Of a stretch of 64,000 nucleotides of DNA, positions 62,001 to 64,000 are shown piece by piece. Source of the DNA: Methylohalomonas lacus (GTDB lineage Bacteria > Pseudomonadota > Gammaproteobacteria > Methylohalomonadales > Methylohalomonadaceae); contig NZ_JANUCT010000002.1 in the NCBI RefSeq assembly GCF_024808875.1, positions 149,660 to 213,659 of the forward strand, read 5' to 3'. The notes beneath the pieces were generated by a model that ran no database searches, was not told the origin of the DNA, and saw only the letters and a program-made list of their open reading frames with translations. Every line of letters begins with the position of its first letter. Positions within the stretch are counted from its first letter, which is position 1. The translations under genes and the position numbers were made by a program.

Positions 62001-64000
62001 ACTGTCGGTGAAGTTATGACCGTCAGAGGTGGTACGGGCGACGGTTCCTATGCCCTGGTGCGTACCATTAATGACGGCGAACAGGACATCGAAGTGCAGA
62101 ACACTAGCGGTAATGCCGCCACCGATGCCCTGATCATTTCCGGGGCTACCGGCACCGTCACCGACGATAACGAAGCCGGCATCGTCAGCAATTCGACATC
62201 TGCCAATGGCCAGAGCATCACCGTCAACCAGGGCAATCTGGTGCTGGCGGGTATCGACAGTGTCTCCAATGCCCGGACGTACGGCACCGGCAGTGTCACC
62301 GTTGGTTCGGTGATCCAGTCCGCGGGTAACCAGTCCATCGACGTGGCGGACGGCAATTTCGATATCGATGGCGGCGACGTGGCCGGTAGCCGCGCACTCG
62401 TATCGATGAGTGGCGATGATAACCAGCAAGTCCTGGTGCAGAACGGTAATCTGACCCTGGATGGTGGTACGGTTCTGGATACCCAGGCCATTATCGAATC
62501 TGCCAGCTCCCAGAGTATTGGCACAGTGGGTACGCCGATCGACGGCTATCTAACCCTGGCTGGCGGTTCGGGTCAGACTGCGGACGCCTTCATCAGCTCC
62601 GTGGATACGCAGGGCATATTCATCAGCGGCAACAGTACGTTGACCTTCGCCGGTATCAATAACATTTCGTTGGGTCTGGAAGGTGGCAGCGACGGTACTG
62701 ACGGCGGTGATGCTTACATTGAGCAGACCGATGGCGGCAGTACCCAGACCATCACCACGACGACAGGCAATGTCGTGGTGGCCGGCGGCACCGGCGGTAG
62801 CGACGGCGACGCCTTTATCCGCAGCGCTTCGAATACCACGCCCAACGGCCAAGCTGTTACGCTCAATAACGGTAGCCTGCACGTACTCGGCTCGACCACG
62901 GCCGACGGCGGTATTGCCAATATCGAGCTGACCGGCACCGGCCAGCAGTCCATTGATATTGTCGACGGCGACAGCGATCCGTCGACCGGTGATGCCGGTG
63001 ACCTGTTCGTGACCGGCGGTGCCGATACCGCCGAGGCCTTCGTGGCTTCCGGAGGCACGCAGGACCTCGATGCCGACCGCGATATGGAAGTGCAGGGTGG
63101 TACTGGTGTCGACGCCTTTGCCGAAGTGACCTCGACCGGCAATCAGGATATCGATGTCGGGCGCGAGCTCGATGTCCTCGGGGGCAGTGGCGCCGACGGC
63201 GGCATCGCCGCCGAGTCCACGTATGCTGCGATCACCTCGGGCGCCCTCCAGGACATCCTCGTCGGCGCAAACATGGAAGTTGGTGGCGGCACGGGTAGTG
63301 ACGCCTATGCCGAAGTCACTTCGGTGAGCCGCCAGTCCGTCGACGTTACCGGTAACCTGGACATCCTTGGTGGCAGCGGTCTCAGCAATGATGACTCCGC
63401 CTACGCTGAAATCACGTCCAACGGCGTGGATGCCGGCGCCGATCTGGCGCAGTCCATCCTGGTCGGCGGCAATCTGACCGTCGAGGCCGATACCGCCACG
63501 GCGGCAACCGACGCTTATGCTGAAATCCTCGCCGATAACGCCGGCGCAGCCAGTCAGTTCATTGATGTCGAGGGCTTTATTGAAGTCACCGGCGGCCTAG
63601 GTACGGGGCAGTATGCAGCTATTACAGCGGATGGAGTGGGCTCCGGCTCTCCCTCGTTGGCGCAGGACATTAATGCGCGTGAATATATGACAATCACGGG
63701 TGGTGAGGGCCAAGGTGCCAGCGCCCTGGTGAGTACTAATGATACTGCTGGCGAGCAGCAGGTAGTTGTCCAGAATCTGAATCAATTAGGTGCTGCCGGT
63801 CTGACGGTGCAGGGTGCGGCCGACTCGGCCAACACGGGTAACGAGGCCGGCATTGTGAGTGCGGCGACGGGCAGTGATGCCCAGGTGGTGACGGTCAACA
63901 ACGGCGCCCTCGTGGTGAGCGCGCGCGACAGTGTCTCGACGGTGAGCTACGGCTTGGTGACCGAGGCCGGCACGGCCGGTGCGGTGCTCCAGTCGGCGGG
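53010..64000 (+). CDS. Giant two-partner-secretion exoprotein (filamentous haemagglutinin-like), 3' partial
   Basis: The frame from the ATG at 53010 stays open to the window end, at least 3,663 codons. A signal peptide ends VVWA-NP (residue 34). Residues about 35-280 form a TPS (haemagglutination activity) domain: GNDLIITQGSNRAVINWQDF, LNRVISNNPSEILGTL and the NQNGI motif at 116-120. The rest is a long Gly/Asn/Asp/Thr-rich series of beta-helix strands with almost no Cys, typical of TpsA adhesins or exolysins. It would be secreted by Sec and then by a TpsB (FhaC-like) pore, which is not in the window. Functions range from adhesion to contact inhibition; no toxin domain is visible before the cut. 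The parvulin gene lies upstream. Confidence 0.93.
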   Translation, partial: MLTAQSRLAQRLQARFCAVLLTLQFLAPTGVVWANPSGEQVAAGDVQFERSGNDLIITQGSNRAVINWQDFSIGADELTQFLQPDSSSSTLNRVISNNPSEILGTLAANGNIFLINQNGILVGADAVIDTHSFLASTLDVSNEAFMEGGDLTFLGESQAAIQNLGTITANGGDVYLIARKIDNSGSISAAGEAGLLAGTEVLLRAEGDNRGAVLVGTSNDSIEDGAAIKNSGDVEAARATLDATGSMYSVAINNEGTVRATGADTSNGRVRLTAGGGNIENSGTIAAQNADGSGGEIEIAAGSNDDNTATVMNSGTVDASGYADGATGGSVEITGDRVALIGDALVDASGDTGGGQVNIGGGFQGNDADIQNAERTHVGSDAEIKADAVTEGDGGEVIVWADGDTRFTGKISATGGTEGGDGGFAEVSGKDFLDFRGMVDLTAPEGIVGTLLLDPADIEINNTGPDNNIDSDPFEPTGGGPSVLTWATLLAALDIADVEVTTVNAVISPGEPGNITITESHGPGAYDTVHALTLSTASAGDIIVNAAVNNAGSGGLILNVGNDLDVNAGLDFDAITVNAGAQTIGLGASAGDVTLDDTELGLITANTLTLNSALTGGGTGIFVDGITAANSDNVGTVELNTTADSDIQFLTGGSVFNALMANAGDQIDVDASVETDTGILSLTGQAGTDSIDIAAGLTAVDTVSLIGDNINLGATVSAAGELVLLRQFTNGVQINLGGPDAPGTLGLTDTELDQITADVIRVGNADTGALSLSTAINPANADELVLGSGTNINDNGNAITVGGLATRGSGPVTLDGAAHDINTFASSTSGAVDLQTLGAVSIGTVGITSGVNLGGNPFTITAGGDVTQANAITNVTDLAVDANAGTNAITLNNASNAITGTVTMTGAATAFRNSVAGGTTLGDISAGSLTVTSDNAITQAGGTTVTATGATAFETLNNDQAITLDNTGNTISGGITLTTAGTDGDVTLRNNGTITFSGLSSVVNGDLTVVQEDTASGQILQNMSGDITVSGITRLTNNNENIGDAEIFSIASIVFGDGAPSSGTSLIDGNLVVGTDGSVSQTDPVLVNGNFTSNASGSTTMDNAGNIFDGTFSASDNSIVLRRVGDVDINAELGGGAVNTTGSLTVIALAEGDEFDSAAPDPGGTAALDLSNTGNSFGGGLVINTGGGADFTTTPAGSAEITQSSDITVGGTATFRSIDDATSQTPFDLVNLANGVNSNTLSGVIQLEGTDVSLANTGTTNLGTSTISNNLTVSSTGPIVDSGVLTVTGTSSFETTMAADTIVLDEDHELTGAVELTTNGGNATLNNNQVTLLGDVALGTGDFDITSADTITQDADTSIQANQLDVETLAGNAELTNAANTINDLDTVSVTGNFRLHESDGFDAIGTIDAGGFVEVGVTGGNVAQTGGSITAGGLLLRQLNAGAATSNFDITQIGNAIGALASDLGDASSTLNLDIRNGTSLDIDALGSVSGVTAGGGDVNIELAAGQSLTSSNGQAITMNGGQLKLRADALGTDSNPIITGGAYTFAANAANGSIFIENSATPGDITVGNIAAPGTATAGVTASAGNTVELVNRGGDFIVNNGITGTGGITLDSSGGITLVANVGSNTTASVDLVHDGVLDSNGGIAQTTAAGTLTLGGDGNIGVSQADPFISSSGNVAFNKTIAGMHFMQNLISSTVSGTVNGDLGYNNAVSAGTSLTLDGITQTGSDATMLLRSSTFIEGSTPFAVVGAGDGTTALALRAGSRVGDTGVPFVTQDIGTVAINAAGGLVNYRNEDTPFTVGSITLDSVTTTGVSAANAVDISSTSSGSPSITLANNVTGSGNVNITVDDSANPGPTLVVNGGVTVQAGAGTGGTVVIGGGVQNNGSVAAGTGTTAFLDGGLEENVIAGGTYASNTTFTADGDIIVTGDVSGISGASFNFISDNDQNNTGGFLLTDSGSITTASSGVGTGNITIEGSSLLTTDGTYLNGAAGLGGGIGNGVVLAQRGTPTVVIDAGGDLTLNSRTGGSTGDSNFRLNENINGNNVFLNNRGILTQDNSVAQRRIRATGSGVQGNITFGSTGQVGAASTAPDKINIESLRVIFNKVDPGGNDLSPVYLTERDSGTTLEGTVFGDLDVNTTTPGSLTQGASTLNVQKEDSEVRLFTSTGSITLNNPGNQVQAFGAVDANSGSFRYDGSINLALNDTIDAAQTVAINLGSSGGQDLTQTSSAAITGQNVEFFFNEALMQSTITASSTVSYNHDGLLQTSGNTSLVTANTIDLQGIGDVGNNLSDGIYSQASNLSFNKNAGNIFVRESSSITVGGTFGQSSPATLNVSTGDNTSTATLNIDNAGINAGTDSNVHLIAGNSTTGFSAINNSNSGIINMSGGDLLLVGRQGVGSLSAPVLTNGSYTLAGTNRGSTGGFFVQSFDGDVTVGSMQAYTPEHAGDPFAGDHDVLGTFDGVRQLATINSGNAKNIRIDNLGGNITVDNIIEVNQNQQNVVLVANDVASGGRIIQGGSGNGVIAMSGGQLILQAEDGIGEIDNALLTSGSFNLGAEIVDADSNATRGFYLTNTTDVFGAGTITIADTQENPSGTSLNLQGVSVNSSSNGDIRIRNTANLGTSNIQVNSQLAPVAGQDILLIADNGAILQGGGAAATLNMNGGNLLLAANQGIGSLASPIRTTGNYDLAVANDDLSATLSGFSNQVASGNINILNTGVGTVTGTGNITVTDVMDLFSAGAGVNTPLGTVSGGRNTADAVDQGAIRIRNDAAGADSGDIIAIDTVVETLGTTGGDAFIEMVAADDLNIGDGQTTLTGTEITTNNGAINLTAANANTGDGIDGILITASDGTATSDTLIQAGGAAGNVNMTATANSGVIDVLGGDADGASVSVNSAELMDVETNALTVLGGNATNGNAFAELVSQGEQNIDVLDDPNNVASGNLLVEGGTNGVAGSGNYALIRGNQTINVANNYDVIGGAGIDAFALTESTATGVDAQNITVGEVMTVRGGTGDGSYALVRTINDGEQDIEVQNTSGNAATDALIISGATGTVTDDNEAGIVSNSTSANGQSITVNQGNLVLAGIDSVSNARTYGTGSVTVGSVIQSAGNQSIDVADGNFDIDGGDVAGSRALVSMSGDDNQQVLVQNGNLTLDGGTVLDTQAIIESASSQSIGTVGTPIDGYLTLAGGSGQTADAFISSVDTQGIFISGNSTLTFAGINNISLGLEGGSDGTDGGDAYIEQTDGGSTQTITTTTGNVVVAGGTGGSDGDAFIRSASNTTPNGQAVTLNNGSLHVLGSTTADGGIANIELTGTGQQSIDIVDGDSDPSTGDAGDLFVTGGADTAEAFVASGGTQDLDADRDMEVQGGTGVDAFAEVTSTGNQDIDVGRELDVLGGSGADGGIAAESTYAAITSGALQDILVGANMEVGGGTGSDAYAEVTSVSRQSVDVTGNLDILGGSGLSNDDSAYAEITSNGVDAGADLAQSILVGGNLTVEADTATAATDAYAEILADNAGAASQFIDVEGFIEVTGGLGTGQYAAITADGVGSGSPSLAQDINAREYMTITGGEGQGASALVSTNDTAGEQQVVVQNLNQLGAAGLTVQGAADSANTGNEAGIVSAATGSDAQVVTVNNGALVVSARDSVSTVSYGLVTEAGTAGAVLQSA
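61782..64000 (+). repeat. Degenerate protein repeats in the exoprotein
   Basis: From 61782 to the edge the protein is a run of about 20 units of 28-45 residues. Each begins Gln-x-Ile/Val-x-Val and contains L-x-V-x-GG-x-G followed by a DA-x-A-x-I/V block. Examples: QDIDVGRELDVLGGSGADGG, QDILVGANMEVGGGTGSDAY, QSVDVTGNLDILGGSGLSND. They look like successive beta-helix turns. The DNA is much less conserved than the protein pattern, so the array is old or under selection for the fold. Confidence 0.8.

Noticed and set aside
53021..63142. Many long minus-strand open frames (up to 409 residues) opposite the exoprotein
   Set aside because: They arise from the repetitive Gly/Thr/Asn codons of the plus-strand gene; none has a start context or motif, and they break at random.

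Overview
The window is about 64 kb of GC-rich (roughly 60%) chromosome from a gammaproteobacterium. Evidence includes the ffh/ypjD/yfjD neighbourhood, sdhCDAB followed by sdhE, ubiG next to a gph/mupP-like phosphatase, DsbB, MlaA and a MaeB-type malic enzyme. I cannot name the species. It is not obviously an enteric or a pseudomonad; the KaiB/KaiC pair and the many short dispersed repeats fit an environmental lineage.

Layout. 1-3.7 kb: 3' part of dnaB, interrupted by an intein in the P-loop, then alr and radA. 3.9-13.7 kb: a porin, yfjD and ypjD divergent from ffh, maeB, an ABC exporter and an HU-like protein. 13.7-26.2 kb, mostly minus strand: dsbB, a YheT hydrolase, a GFA-domain protein, agmatine-to-putrescine genes aguB/aguA, ygfZ, the succinate dehydrogenase operon with assembly factors SdhE and SdhAF4 and a YgfX-like protein, a squalene/phytoene-synthase-like protein, a phosphatase and ubiG. 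26.4-31 kb: mlaA, a three-gene signalling cluster (cyclase-FHA, PP2C phosphatase, small membrane protein), an ISL3-like transposase remnant and a Sel1 protein. 31-41.2 kb: acuI, leuC and leuD split by a four-helix-bundle gene with an in-frame amber stop, a secreted protein, a methyltransferase, an lhgO-like oxidase, an EamA transporter, tRNA-Val, a Doc-type toxin-antitoxin pair and gltX. 41.2-41.7 kb: tRNA-Ala and tRNA-Glu behind a near-consensus promoter, then a MITE-like element.

41.7-64 kb is the most unusual part. A four-gene minus-strand operon encodes a periplasmic NMT1/THI5-like binding protein, a membrane HAMP/PAS-type GGDEF-EAL protein, a double-domain KaiC and a KaiB. Then come a HAD hydrolase, a second (PAS-GGDEF-EAL) protein, a small membrane protein, a membrane-anchored parvulin and a giant two-partner-secretion exoprotein that runs off the right edge after at least 3,663 codons. 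The exoprotein ends, within the window, in about 20 degenerate beta-helix-like repeats. A link between ligand sensing, a Kai module, c-di-GMP turnover and surface adhesion is suggested by gene order only.

A second theme is repeats. Degenerate heptamers of two families (GGTGATT-like and CGTATCT-like) occur as inverted pairs in many gene gaps: around sdhB, between tRNA-Ala and tRNA-Glu, and on both sides of the gene inserted in leuCD. They run into the 3' ends of two coding regions. Palindromic REP/MITE-like elements are also present.
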